Shown here: one piece after another, positions 22,501-31,419 of the stretch
How positions within the stretch are numbered: position 1 is the stretch's first letter
How the letters are laid out: each line of letters opens with the position of its first letter
Assembly (NCBI RefSeq): GCF_014633365.1
Contig: NC_068338.1
Span: 20,594,616 to 20,658,615, forward strand
DNA: 64,000 nucleotides
Origin: Diospyros lotus
Taxonomy: Eukaryota > Streptophyta > Magnoliopsida > Ericales > Ebenaceae
Direction of reading: 5' to 3'
Made by a program: the position numbers and the translations under genes
The notes under the pieces: generated by a model
Seen by the model: only the letters and a program-made list of their open reading frames with translations
What the model was told of the DNA's origin: nothing
Database searches by the model: none

Positions 22501-23523
22501 AGCTTCTACCTGGTTGGTTTGCCTAATTGGGTTAGGATTAGTTTGGGATGGAAACCTCCCGGGTTCTCTCACACTCAATGTTTGTGTTATCTTGGTCAAC
22601 TGGCTCCTAATGTCTTCTATGGCTCTGTTTGTTTGGTCTTGATTTTTGACAAGCTGAGCAACCTGATTATTGATACCTGTTTGACTTTGGATGAACTGGT
22701 GCAAGGTATCTTCCAAAGATGTCCTATGAGGAGGTTGGTAAGTATTGGATGAAGAACCTTGATTTTGTTGGAAGGTATGTTGTTGTGTAGGGAAGGGAGG
22801 TTGAGAATGATTTCCAGAATCATTTCTCCAAGAAAAATTGGGGTGATTTCTATTATTGGGATGGTATGAATTGTAGTTCTGATTATTCCCATAATAGGCT
22901 CCACTCTGATTTTGATTTTGTCTCCCCTCAAAGTTGTGTGAATGATTGTTATTAGTCTGCCCATACAATACCTCCTTGAAAGCAGGTAGGGTAGGACATT
23001 CTTCAGTTGAATGATCTGTTGCATCACACACAGCACACTTTACTTCCACTTGATTAACAGATTGCACCTTTTTGGGTTGCATGTTTTCAACTTTCTTTGT
23101 TAAAGCAGTTAGTCTTGCATTTAAATCGTCACTCTCACTCAGTTGGTATCTCCCTCTAGGTTGTGGATTTTCTCTTGAATCAAGAGCAGATGTTGGACCA
23201 ACTTCCCAGTTCCTTGTATTCTCAGCCAATGTGTCAAAGATGTGGAAAGCTTCTTCTGGAGTCTTCTCATAGAATTCTCCATTGCACATTGTAGAAACTA
23301 GCATTTTCAATTGGGGAGTGAGTGAATCATGAAAGAAACTGACCACTCTCCATTGCTCAAAAGCATGGTGCGGACAAGTGTGAAGAAGGTCTTTAAACCT
23401 TTCCCACGCTTGCGCAAAATTCTCATTTGGTTTACAGGCAAAGTTCATGATTTGCTTTGAAGAGTAGCAGTTCTGTTGGCAGGGAAGTATTTTTTTAAGA
23501 AAGTTGTTTGCATTTCTCTCCAA
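19501..23523 (-). CDS. gag-pol polyprotein, Athila type (gag C-terminus, protease, RT, RNase H)
   Basis: A 1,340-codon ORF. Residues 1-110 continue the capsid region (AQAWERFKDLL, TPEEAFHIFD). A CCHC knuckle CAVCDATDHSTEEC lies at 163-176, followed by a Lys/Asn/Glu-rich repeat (NEK repeated five times or more). The protease site reads LDLGVSVNLLP, then come RT motifs MCIDYRKLN, CFLDGYSGYNQI, MPFGLCNAPATFQ and FMDDFSVYG, and RNase H motifs ELMCDASDYAVGAVL and FTDHAALKYL. The HH half of the integrase zinc finger (SHTLACGGH) lies at the end. The ORF ends at TAG 19501-19503 in the middle of that zinc finger. Its N-terminal frame is shifted relative to the upstream gag ORF (23445-23957), with the frameshift at about 23455-23475. 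Confidence 0.92.
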   Translation of the reverse strand: MERNANNFLKKILPCQQNCYSSKQIMNFACKPNENFAQAWERFKDLLHTCPHHAFEQWRVVSFFHDSLTPQLKMLVSTMCNGEFYEKTPEEAFHIFDTLAENTRNWEVGPTSALDSRENPQPRGRYQLSESDDLNARLTALTKKVENMQPKKVQSVNQVEVKCAVCDATDHSTEECPTLPAFKEVLYGQTNNNHSHNFEGRQNQNQSGAYYGNNQNYNSYHPNNRNHPNFSWRNDSGNHSQPPFPTQQHTFQQNQGSSSNTYQPPHRTSLEDTLHQFIQSQTGINNQVAQLVKNQDQTNRAIEDIRSQLTKITQTLSVREPGRFPSQTNPNPIRQTNQVEASNSETNTHEQVQAVTALRSGRIIEKPTDPRINQHVDEEKEPKDHESTDEKNEKNEKNEKNEKNEKQKEDEKEIQYRPKPPFPQRLNHLKKEQQNADIYEVFKQVRINIPLLDAIKQTPSYAKFLKDLCTVKRKTNVHEKAFLTEQVSAILQLKTPPKYKDPGCPTITCIIGSQKVDRALLDLGVSVNLLPYSVYQQLGLGELKPTRVTLQLADRSVKVPRGIVEDVLVQIDKFYFPVDFIVLDTQPHQGPQPPVPVILGRPFLATSNAIINCRNGVLKLSFGNMTVEMNIFRVAKHQDTESEVEEVDLIQTLTNDCFEEFMRRPKEGNQDLEEIKEVEVISKESEKPTWMLGLEPLRNLDSKLMAPDSHQSMPERKPLPSDLKYVFLGEGEAFPVVISSSLTPQQEQQLIEVLKAHRKSLGWTISDLQGISPLICTHKIFLEEGAKPVRQMQRRLNPNMKEVVRKEVLKLLDAEIIYPISDSKWVSPTQVVPKKSGVTVVKNENNELIPTRIQTGWRMCIDYRKLNSVTRKDHFPLPFLDQVLERIAGQAYYCFLDGYSGYNQIEIALEDQEKTTFTCPFGTFAYRRMPFGLCNAPATFQRCMMSIFSEMVEQIVEVFMDDFSVYGSNFEACLENLKKVLARCEETNLILNWEKCHFMVKQGIVLGHIVSSRGMEVDRSKIETIQKLPIPRNVKDIRSFLGHAGFYRRFIASFSTITRPLCHLLSQDVPFEWSPACQNAFDKLKDALISAPIIQSPDWSLPFELMCDASDYAVGAVLGQRKDKKPHVIYYASKTLNEAQKNYTTTEKELLAVVFALDKFRSYLVGSLVIIFTDHAALKYLFTKQDAKPRLLRWILLLQEFNIEIRDKKGVENVVADHLSRIPSQDLTQFDEPIHDNFPDEQLFKVNVIRASSVVPWYADIANYLATGLIPDHWSKQDRHKFFRKVRTFFWDEPYLFKYCPDQIIRKCIPDHEQQSVINFSHTLACGGHFSVKKTVAKIF

Positions 23524-23957
23524 GTTCCTATAGATCTAGGTGGGAGAGTGCTTAACCATATTTTTGCCTTATCTTTCAGTGAGAATGGAAAGAGTTTTAA
23601 TCTTATGACATCCTCATTTGCTGTATGGTCCATGCAAGTGCTACATACTTCCTCAAATTCTTTCATATGAGTATATGGATTTTCAGAATCCATGCCATGA
23701 AAAGTTGGCAACAATTGGATTGTGCCAGGTTTAAAGTTAAACCTATGATGATTGATGGGAAGAATAATGCATGAGGGGGTTGTCTGCCTAGGAGGATGAA
23801 GATACTCCCTAAGGGGTCTGATCATCTCCTGATCAATGGGATCAGGGTCACCGTGGTCACTACCACGTGCAGACATGTTCTGTGGAAGTGGCATGTTCTC
23901 ATTGTGTTGAGACATGAGTGACTGATTTTCTACAGTTTTACCTGACCTAAGTATCAT
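23445..23957 (-). pseudogene. gag N-terminal part, frame-shifted, Athila type
   Basis: A 170-codon ORF starting MILRSGK and continuing into the capsid domain (IQLLPTFHGMDSENPYTHMKEFE, LFPFSLKDKAKIWLSTLPP, TWREMQTTFLKKYFP). Its end overlaps the start of the long pol ORF in another frame, so a small indel near 23455-23475 separates gag from pol. Retroelements sometimes use programmed frameshifting, but here the break falls within the capsid domain, so mutation is more likely. Confidence 0.85.
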
Positions 23958-24063
23958 ACACTATGCAAAAATAAAAATAAAGTAAAAAAAAACAGAGTTA
24001 CCGAATTTATCAGGAGATGCTTCTTCTTATATTTTTTTTTTCCTTTTTGTTTTTGCCTCAATC

Positions 24064-24081
24064 TCCCAGGCAACGGCGCCA
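24064..24081 (-). other. Primer-binding site, tRNA-Asp type
   Basis: On the - strand this reads TGGCGCCGTTGCCTGGGA, one mismatch from the complement of the plant tRNA-Asp 3' end. It sits five bases from the 5' LTR. A tRNA-Asp primer is typical of Athila elements. Confidence 0.88.
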
Positions 24082-24086
24082 AAATT

Positions 24087-26097
24087 TGACTGCACTCCCA
24101 CCCTGCAATTAAAACACAAAACAAAACACAATAAAAATTTTATATTTTTTTTCTTTGTTTAGGTGAGAGGTTTATACTCGTCAGTGTACGAGTGCAGTTG
24201 TAGTCCAAATTTAAATTTATATTTTCTGAATGAGTCCAGGTCGTCCACTGAGAGATTTATTTATGGCAAAATAAAAAGAATGTCACACAAGCACACACGC
24301 ATTTGGATAAATTGGCAACAAGGTTTTTTATGGTTTTTTAAACAACAGATTCTAGGAAATAAATTAAGGCTGTAATTGAAATAAATACTTTAAGTGAGAA
24401 TATAAAATTGGATAGTACTTGAGTTAAGACAATTTCAGTGCCAACCCGTTGATTCCCAAATTTTAGCATAAAAGATTAACAACATTAATTTAATTTCAGA
24501 TATGAGGGTTTGTTATTAAATGCAATTAGAGATGATGATAGTTCTAGGTTAAGCAATCCCCATACATGATATGCGGGATTCTAATTTAAGCAACCACCAT
24601 AAATTCAATTGCAATTAATACACAAAACAACTAAATTAATCATCCGGGTTTGGGTATGATAGCGTTTCCAGTTCTAGTAACTCTCATACATGGCATGAAA
24701 GCTCTAAGTTAGGCTTACGCTCCAATCCAAACCTAGTGATTTCTCAATAATTAAGATACACTCATACTGAAATTTAAATTAATGTTACTTATTTAAAGCG
24801 CAGCTTTCTTTGGGAATCATTGGAGTTGGACACTGTCCTTGCCTTAACCCAAGATTAGATTTAGCTACTCATTTCCATTTAAAAGTTAATTGACATGAAT
24901 TTAAACGACGTAATTTAAATAACAGAATTTAAATGACAAGAAATTTTAAAGGCATAAACTAACCGGCCATTTAGGCGATGGATAATTAAATAACAAGAAT
25001 TAAAATTGCAGAAATTTTAAAGGCATAAACTAACCGTCCATTTAGGCGGTGAATAATTAAATAACAAGAATTAAAATTACAGAAATTTAAAGGCACAAAT
25101 TAACCGGCCATTTAGGCGGTGAATAATAAAGTAATAATAAATGACATAAGAATTTAAAAGAAGAAAGTAAGGAAGTAAGATCACAAGAGAGAATACTAAA
25201 GAAAAGGGGAAAGAACAAGAACAATTCTCAAAGAGAGAATTATAAGGAAACAACTAAACTTTGATTCAAGAATAATAATCACACTTACAAATGCAATCAA
25301 GTGATCTATTTATAGGCCACAAGATGCAATACAAACCACACAATTTCAATTATTCAACTAGACATAATTATATCTAATGGGCACTCACACACTTAAAGTT
25401 AAATGGATTTTAGCTATAATACACACCTAATATTAAATGGATTTTAGCTAAAATACATACCTAATAAAGCATTCATAAAGTTAAATGGATTTTAGCTATA
25501 ATATCCACCTAATAGTTAAGTAGATTTTAGCTAAAAAAACACACCTAATAAAGCTCTCACATAAAAAATAAAAATAGATTTCTATAAATTGGTTTTTAAT
25601 CTTCATTAGGATTAAAAATAATCCTTGGGCCTTCTCCAAATAATATCTTCCATGGGTTGCTCAAATTGGGCCTTAATTCTTCATGGGCTTGAATTCTTCA
25701 TGGACTTTAATTTTTCATGGGCTTGATTTCTTCATGGACTTTAAGTCTTCATGGGCTTGAATTCTTCATGCCTAAAAAAAAATAAATAAAAATAATTTAA
25801 TGTTATTAATAAATTATATATTATATATATGTATTACACATGGCACATATATATATTATATTATATTATATATATATTACATGCATGCATATAATGATGT
25901 ATATGTATTATATATAATTTTATATATTATTATTATTATTATTATTAAATTTTACTTTAAAATTTCATTTCATTCATTTTTCAATTTAAACTTGCATATA
26001 ACCATAAAATATATATTAATATCTAATTTAAACTATTTTTAAGATCAAAAGAAGGGTATAATTATAACAAATTTTTTATAAAATTAACCACTAATCA
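24087..26097 (-). repeat. 5' LTR of the Athila-type element
   Basis: The near-identical partner of 12247-14255. Single-base differences were noted, for example AGAAACCACC/AGCAACCACC and TTGGCGTTGG/TTGGAGTTGG, plus an extra TA in the microsatellite. It is bounded by TSD GGATG at 26098-26102. Confidence 0.95.
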
Positions 26098-26102
26098 GGA
26101 TG

Positions 26103-26420
26103 GCTGTGTGATTGCCTATGCATCTCGATAGTTGAGGATGCATGAATTAAACTATCCCACTCATGACTTGGAGCTAACGGCCGTGGTATTCGAGTTGAAG
26201 ATCTGGAGGCATTATCTCTATGGAAAAGAGGTGGAGTTGTATACGGATCATAAAAGTTTAAGCTACCTACTCTCCCAAAAGGATTTGAATATAAGGCAGC
26301 GGCAATAGATAGGATTGTTCAAAGACTATGATTGTAAGATTTTATACTATCCAAGGAAGGCCAACATGGTAGTCGATGCCTTAAGTTGCTCCACAGCGTT
26401 AGTTGTAGCGATAATGATAC
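26103..26420 (+). pseudogene. RNase H of the Tekay element, continued
   Basis: The text resumes from 12246: [48 protein letters not shown]. This includes the RNase H Glu and Asp positions (DLEL, YTDH). It is degenerate and continues into the tether (VVDALS). The clean resumption of the domain proves the Athila-type element was inserted into an existing Tekay copy. Confidence 0.8.
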
Positions 26421-27054
26421 ATGAGTGGATGATTTTGGATTAGATGAGGGCTTTGATATTTCAGTAGCTCTAGCGGGCCCTGTGATATGTTGTGCCTCTA
26501 TGAGTATTCGCTCGAATTTGTTGGGGCGGATACAGGATCGACAGTATAATGACGCATGATTGGCACGTATTATTGCAGACATGGAGAGATGCAAATATTT
26601 GGGATATAGCTAGGAAAAAAATGGTTTGTTATTGTATCGGGGATGAGTTTGTATACTGGAGGACGATGAAATTAGGCAAGTCATCTTATTGGAAGCTAAT
26701 CAAACTCGCTATACTGTTCGCCCAAGTGCTGCCAATATGTATCAAAATCTATGACAGCATTACTGATGGGATGGTATGGAGAAAAGTATAGCAGATTTTA
26801 TATTTCGATGTCTTGTATGTCAGCAAGTAAAGGTTGAGCATCAAAGACCTGCAAGGTTGTTGCAGCCATTGCCTATTCTAGAGTGAAAATAGGATCACAT
26901 CACTGTGGATTTTGTCAAATGATTGTTGCATACCAGTAGGGGCCATGATGTTATCTGGGTAATTGTGGACAAATTAACAAAAACAGCGCATTTCTTATCG
27001 ATTAAGAAGACGTTTCCTATGCATCATTTGGCCAAGTTGTACATCGAGGAAATT
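26421..27054 (+). pseudogene. Integrase N-terminal part of the Tekay element
   Basis: Scattered integrase text spans more than one frame (CQQVKVEHQRPARLLQPLPI, HITVDFV, VIWVIVDKLTKTAHFL, YIEEI), with stops. It ends exactly where the CACTA element begins, and the integrase continues at 30484 with QIHGVPASITSDWDSRFT-like text. Confidence 0.75.
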
Positions 27055-27960
27055 CACTACAAAAAAATTAATTTTTAGCGGCGGTTTCTAAAACTGCTGC
27101 AAAAAATGAAATTTTGCTGTGGTTTGTAAACCGCCGCAAAATACTATTTTAGCGGCGATTTTTTTAACATTTTGCGACGATTTTGAAAAATCGTCGCAAA
27201 ATTCATTAAAACATTCAATTTTGCGATGGTTTTTAAAAAATCGCCGCTAAATTTAGAAAATAATTAAATAATTAAAAAATTAAATTAAATTTAGCAGCGG
27301 TTTTTGAGAAACCGACGCTAAATTAAAAATAATTAAATAATTTAAAATTTAAAATTAAATTAATATTTGTGGCGATTTTCGAAACCGCTGCAAAATTCAT
27401 TAAAAAATTTAATTTAGTGGCAGTTTTTAAGAAACTGCCGTTAAATTCAAAAATAATTAAATAATTTATAATTAAAATTAAATTAATATTTGCGGGGGTT
27501 TTGAAAACCGTCGCAAAATTCATAAAAAAATTTAATTTAAAGGCGGTTTTGTAAAACCGTCGCTAAATTAAAAAATAATTAAATAATTTAAAATTAAAAT
27601 TAAATTATAAATTTATTAAATAATTTAATTTAACGGTGATTTTTAAAAACCGTCGCAAAATTCATTAAAAATTTTAATTTAGCGACGATTTTGAAAAACC
27701 GTCGCTAAATTCAAAAATAATTAAATAATTTAAAATTAAAATTAAATTATAAATTCATTAAATAATTTAATTTAACGGCGATTTTTAAAAATCGTTGCAA
27801 AATTCATTAAAAATTTTAATTTAGCGGCGGTTAAAAACCGTCGCTAAATTTAAAAATAATTAAATAATTCAAAATTAAAATTAAATTAAATTAAATTAAT
27901 AAAAAGAAATATAAAATCTTAAAAAGAAATTAAAATTTTAATTTAAATTAATTACAAAAT

Positions 27961-28690
27961 CTTTATATATATAAAAGTAGGATAGTCTTGAAAAAAGAAA
28001 TTTCCTCCTAAAACTTGCATTAATTAATGATTTACAATTAATACTTATTGTATTAATAATTTATATTTTGTAATTTGCATTAATAATTTAAAATTTTCAA
28101 TTGCTTTGAAGTAATAAGTAGTAATAAAATTTTCTCCCAAAACTTACATTAATGATTTGCATTTAGTACTTATTGCATTAATAATTTATATTTTGTAATT
28201 TGCATATTTATATATATAAAAGTAGAATAGTCTTGAAAAAAGAAATTTCCTCCTAAAACTTGCATTAATTAATGATTTGCAATTAATACTTATTGTATTA
28301 ATAATTTATATTTTGTAATTTGCATTAATAATTTAAAATTTTCAATTGCTTTGAAATAATAAGTAGTAATAAAATTTTCTCCCAAAACTTGCATTAATGA
28401 TTTACATTTAGTACTTGTTGCATTAATAATTTATATTTTATAATTTGCATCTTTATATATATAAAAGTAGGATAGTCTTGAAAAAAGAAATTTCCTCCCA
28501 AAACTTGCATTAATCAATGATTTGCAATTAATACTTATTGTATTAATAATTTATATTTGTAATTTGCATTAATAATTTAAAATTTCAATTGCTTTGAAAT
28601 AATTAGTAATAAAATTTCCCCCTAAAACTTGCATTAATGATTTGTGTTTACTACTTATCGCATTAATAATTTACATTTTATAATTTGCAT
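27961..28690. repeat. Three tandem ~245-bp units inside the CACTA element
   Basis: Units start with (C)TTTATATATATAAAAGTAG at 27961, about 28206 and 28451. Each contains TCTTGAAAAAAGAAATTTCC and two TTGCATTAATGATTTG-like phrases. The copies differ at scattered positions. AT-rich and non-coding. Confidence 0.85.
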
Positions 28691-29837
28691 TAATAATTTA
28701 AATCTTTCAATTGTTTTGAAATAATATGTACTAATTATTTTAAAATTAATAATAAATTTTAAATATACAAGTTTTTCAATGCTAATTGTTTTGTATTAAA
28801 TTTGCATGAGTTTTATAAGAAATATTAATAGACAACTTAAACTATTAATTAAGTCATAGAAAATTATTCATTTATTTAAAATATTATTTTTATATCTTTA
28901 TTCTATGTATATTTATATAATATTAAAATATGATAGTCAAATAAAGTATTTTGCCAAGTGTCAATCAATAATGAATTTTTTCCCTCAAAACCCTACATTA
29001 AATCAAAGGTAGTGATTAATTAATTATTAATTACTTTAATAATTATATTATAGTTTTGAAAATGTGATGCCTTAACAAATTCATAAAAAAATATTTAAGG
29101 TTGTCAAATACTACGGTTTTTCAATACTAATTAATATTTAAGGTATCACATTTTTAAGACTATGGAAGAAATCAAAATTAATTTTTTTAAATTTTGTTAT
29201 TATTGAAAAAACTTATTCTTACTCATATTTAAGAGTTTTAATTTATATTTATAATTATCATATAATTAGAATTAAATAAAAATCTTAAATATTAAAATTC
29301 ATTATTTTCATTAAAAAAATTAAATTTAGCTTAAGAAAATAATTAAAAATTAAATATAAAATCTTAAAAATAAATTTAAAATTGCATTTAAATTAATGGA
29401 AAAAATAATTAAAAATCTAATTTAATATTTTTTGATAATTTATTTAATTTAACTCAATTAATTTATTCTATTATTCTTTTAAAAAATAATCAATTAATAA
29501 ATTTTTTTAATATATATTAAAAAATATAAAATATAATTCTGAAATTTTAATAAATATAACTCTGAAATTTATTTATAAATAAACTTATTAAATGTTAAAA
29601 ATCTATTTATAAATATAATTCTAAAATATAATTATGAAATTTAAATAAACTTATTTTAATAAATATAAAATTAGTTGTTAGAAACTTATTTTCAGAATTA
29701 TGAAATTTTAATATAGATTTTTAATAAATTAAAAATCTATTTTTAATTTATTATATTATTCTTTTATATATATATTTTTAAAATATATAAAATATAATTT
29801 TGCTAATGTATATAATATATATATGTCAAGGAGTGTT

Positions 29838-30042
29838 TCGCAGATCAAGTGGTTCGCGCGCACGTGTGCACAGTGAGGGTTTTGGGTTCGAAACTTGGGG
29901 AGGGGGAAGGTGCTAGGATTTAATTTCCAGCATCGCCACGTGGCACACGCACAGATGGCCACGTGGCGTGCAAGGGTTGGGCGAGGGCAGGGCTCGCGGG
30001 AGCGGGTTGAGCTGCCGGGCGGGCGCGTGCTGCGCGCAGGTA
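29838..30042 (+). other. GC-rich tRNA-like module inside the CACTA element
   Basis: An abrupt GC-rich island in AT-rich sequence. AAGTGGTTCGCGCGCACGTG resembles a tRNA D-arm/A-box region and, about 35 bp later, GGGTTCGAAACTT resembles a B box (GGTTCGANNCC). Two CCACGTGGC palindromes follow at about 29936 and 29960. Similar modules occur in the Tekay LTRs (about 7375 and 31700) and, reversed, in the other CACTA element (about 49020-49120). Confidence 0.5.
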
Positions 30043-30483
30043 ATAAAAAAATTAAATTTTTTATTTTAGCGGCGGTTTTGAAACTGCCGCTAAAATTAAA
30101 AAAATAATTTTTTATTAATTTTAGCGGCGGTTTTGAAACTGCCGCTAAAATTAAAAAAATTAATTTTTTTTTATTAATTTTCACGGCGGTTTTGAAACCG
30201 CCGCTAAAATTAAATATTTTTTTTATTTTTTTTAAAAATTAAAAAAAATATTTAATTTTAGCGACGGTTTCAAAACCGCCGCTAAATATTATAGAAACTG
30301 CCGCTAAATCACTTATTTAGCGGCGATTTTTAAAACTGCCGCAAAATTTAAAATTAGCGGCGGTTATTCCAGCGGTTGGAAAAAACCGTTGTTAAACGCT
30401 CCACGACGGCTAACTTAGCGGCGGTTAAAAATCGCCACTAAATGCAAAAAAAACCGCCGCTAAATGCTGATTCTTTTGTAGTG

Positions 30484-31372
30484 ATTGCACAGATACATGG
30501 TGTACCAGCTAGTATCACATCAGATTGGGACTCCAGATTCACGTTGCATTTTTGGGATGCGTTGCATGTTACTTTGGGAACATGGTTACATTTCAGTACA
30601 ACATTTCATCCCTAGATAGATGGATAGTCAGAACGGACCATTCAGACGTTAGAGGATATACTTTGAGCTTGTGTGTTGGATTTCCACAGGAGTTGGGATG
30701 ATCATTTGTCGCTAGTAAATTTTGCCTATAATAACAGTTATCATTCCAGCATCGAGATGGCACCCTATGAGGCATTGTATGGAAAACCTTATAGATCTCC
30801 TTTGTGTTGGATTGAGGTAGGAGACCGAGTAATATTAGGACCAGAGATTATGGAGTAGACATAAAAAAAGATATAATTGATTAGGAGCCAGATGAAAATG
30901 GCTCAAGACCAACAAAAAAGCTACGCCGACAATCAACGGTGGAATTTGAAATTTGCTATTGGGGATCACGTGTTTCTACGGGTGATGCCTATGCGAGGTG
31001 TGAGGAGATTTGGGTTTTCCAAAAAATTGAGTCCTCGTTATGTGGGACCGTTTGAGATTCTAGAGCGGATTGGTCCTTTAGCTTATCGATTAGTGCTATC
31101 ACCACATCTAGCTCATGTGTATAACATGTTCCATATGTATCTATGCTTCGAAAATATCGATCGAACCTACATCATATCATCGATTATCACTTCCTTGAGG
31201 TTAAAGAAGATGCGTCCTACGAAGAATCACCTAAGCATATCCTAGACCGAAAAGAAAGTCTTGAGGAACCGGACCATTTCTTATGTGAAGGTTCACTGGC
31301 ATCACTATAATCCTGAAAAGGCAACGTGGGAGCTAAAGGAGATGAGGCGTGTCTATTTGCAATTATTCGTGT
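30484..31372 (+). pseudogene. Integrase C-terminal part and chromodomain of the Tekay element
   Basis: The integrase core continues (HGVPASITSDWDSRF, NFAYNNSYHSSIEMAPYEALYGKPY), then the GPY/F module (FGFSKKLSPRYVGPFEILERIG, HNMFHMY-like). After a shift comes a chromodomain-like end (TISYVKVHWHHYNPEKATWEL, about 31278-31335). The chromodomain is thought to steer integration of chromoviruses to particular chromatin. Stops and shifts interrupt it. Confidence 0.82.
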
Positions 31373-31406
31373 AATCAGGTATGAATTTGGGGGACCAAAT
31401 TCTTTT

Positions 31407-31419
31407 AAGGGGAAGAGAC
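31407..31419 (+). other. Polypurine tract of the Tekay element
   Basis: AAGGGGAAGAGAC lies immediately before the right LTR. Confidence 0.75.

Larger units (their letters stand above)
12247..26097 (-). mobile_element. Young Athila-type Ty3/gypsy retrotransposon carrying a LOG-like ORF
   Basis: This 13,851-bp element is oriented on the - strand, with LTRs at 24087-26097 (5') and 12247-14255 (3') and an exact 5-bp target-site duplication GGATG at 12242-12246 and 26098-26102. Ends are TG...CA. The PBS (24064-24081) matches tRNA-Asp, as in Athila, and the PPT is at 14257-14270. gag-pol is nearly intact, with one frameshift in gag and one in-frame stop in integrase. In place of a recognisable env-like gene, the 4.2-kb segment between pol and the 3' LTR holds a LOG-like ORF (16099-16758) and a second coding remnant (16913-17455). 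The LTRs differ at only about a dozen to fifteen positions in 2.0 kb, so insertion was recent. It lies inside the RNase H region of the older Tekay element. Confidence 0.93.
27055..30483. mobile_element. Non-autonomous CACTA (En/Spm) DNA transposon
   Basis: The ends are CACTACAAAAAAATTAATTT at 27055 and TTCTTTTGTAGTG ending at 30483, the CACTA terminal inverted repeat. It is flanked by the 3-bp duplication ATT (27052-27054 and 30484-30486), the length typical of the superfamily. Both subterminal regions (27075-27850 and 30060-30470) are packed with AGCGGCGGTTTT/AAACCGCCGCTAAA repeats in both orientations, as in CACTA subterminal transposase-binding arrays. The interior holds no transposase, so it depends on an autonomous relative. 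It interrupts the Tekay integrase, which continues on both sides. Confidence 0.92.

Noticed and set aside
29895..30184. ORFs in the GC-rich island of the CACTA element
   Set aside because: Opposite-strand open frames arise from GC-rich composition; no recognisable protein text and no context supporting a gene.
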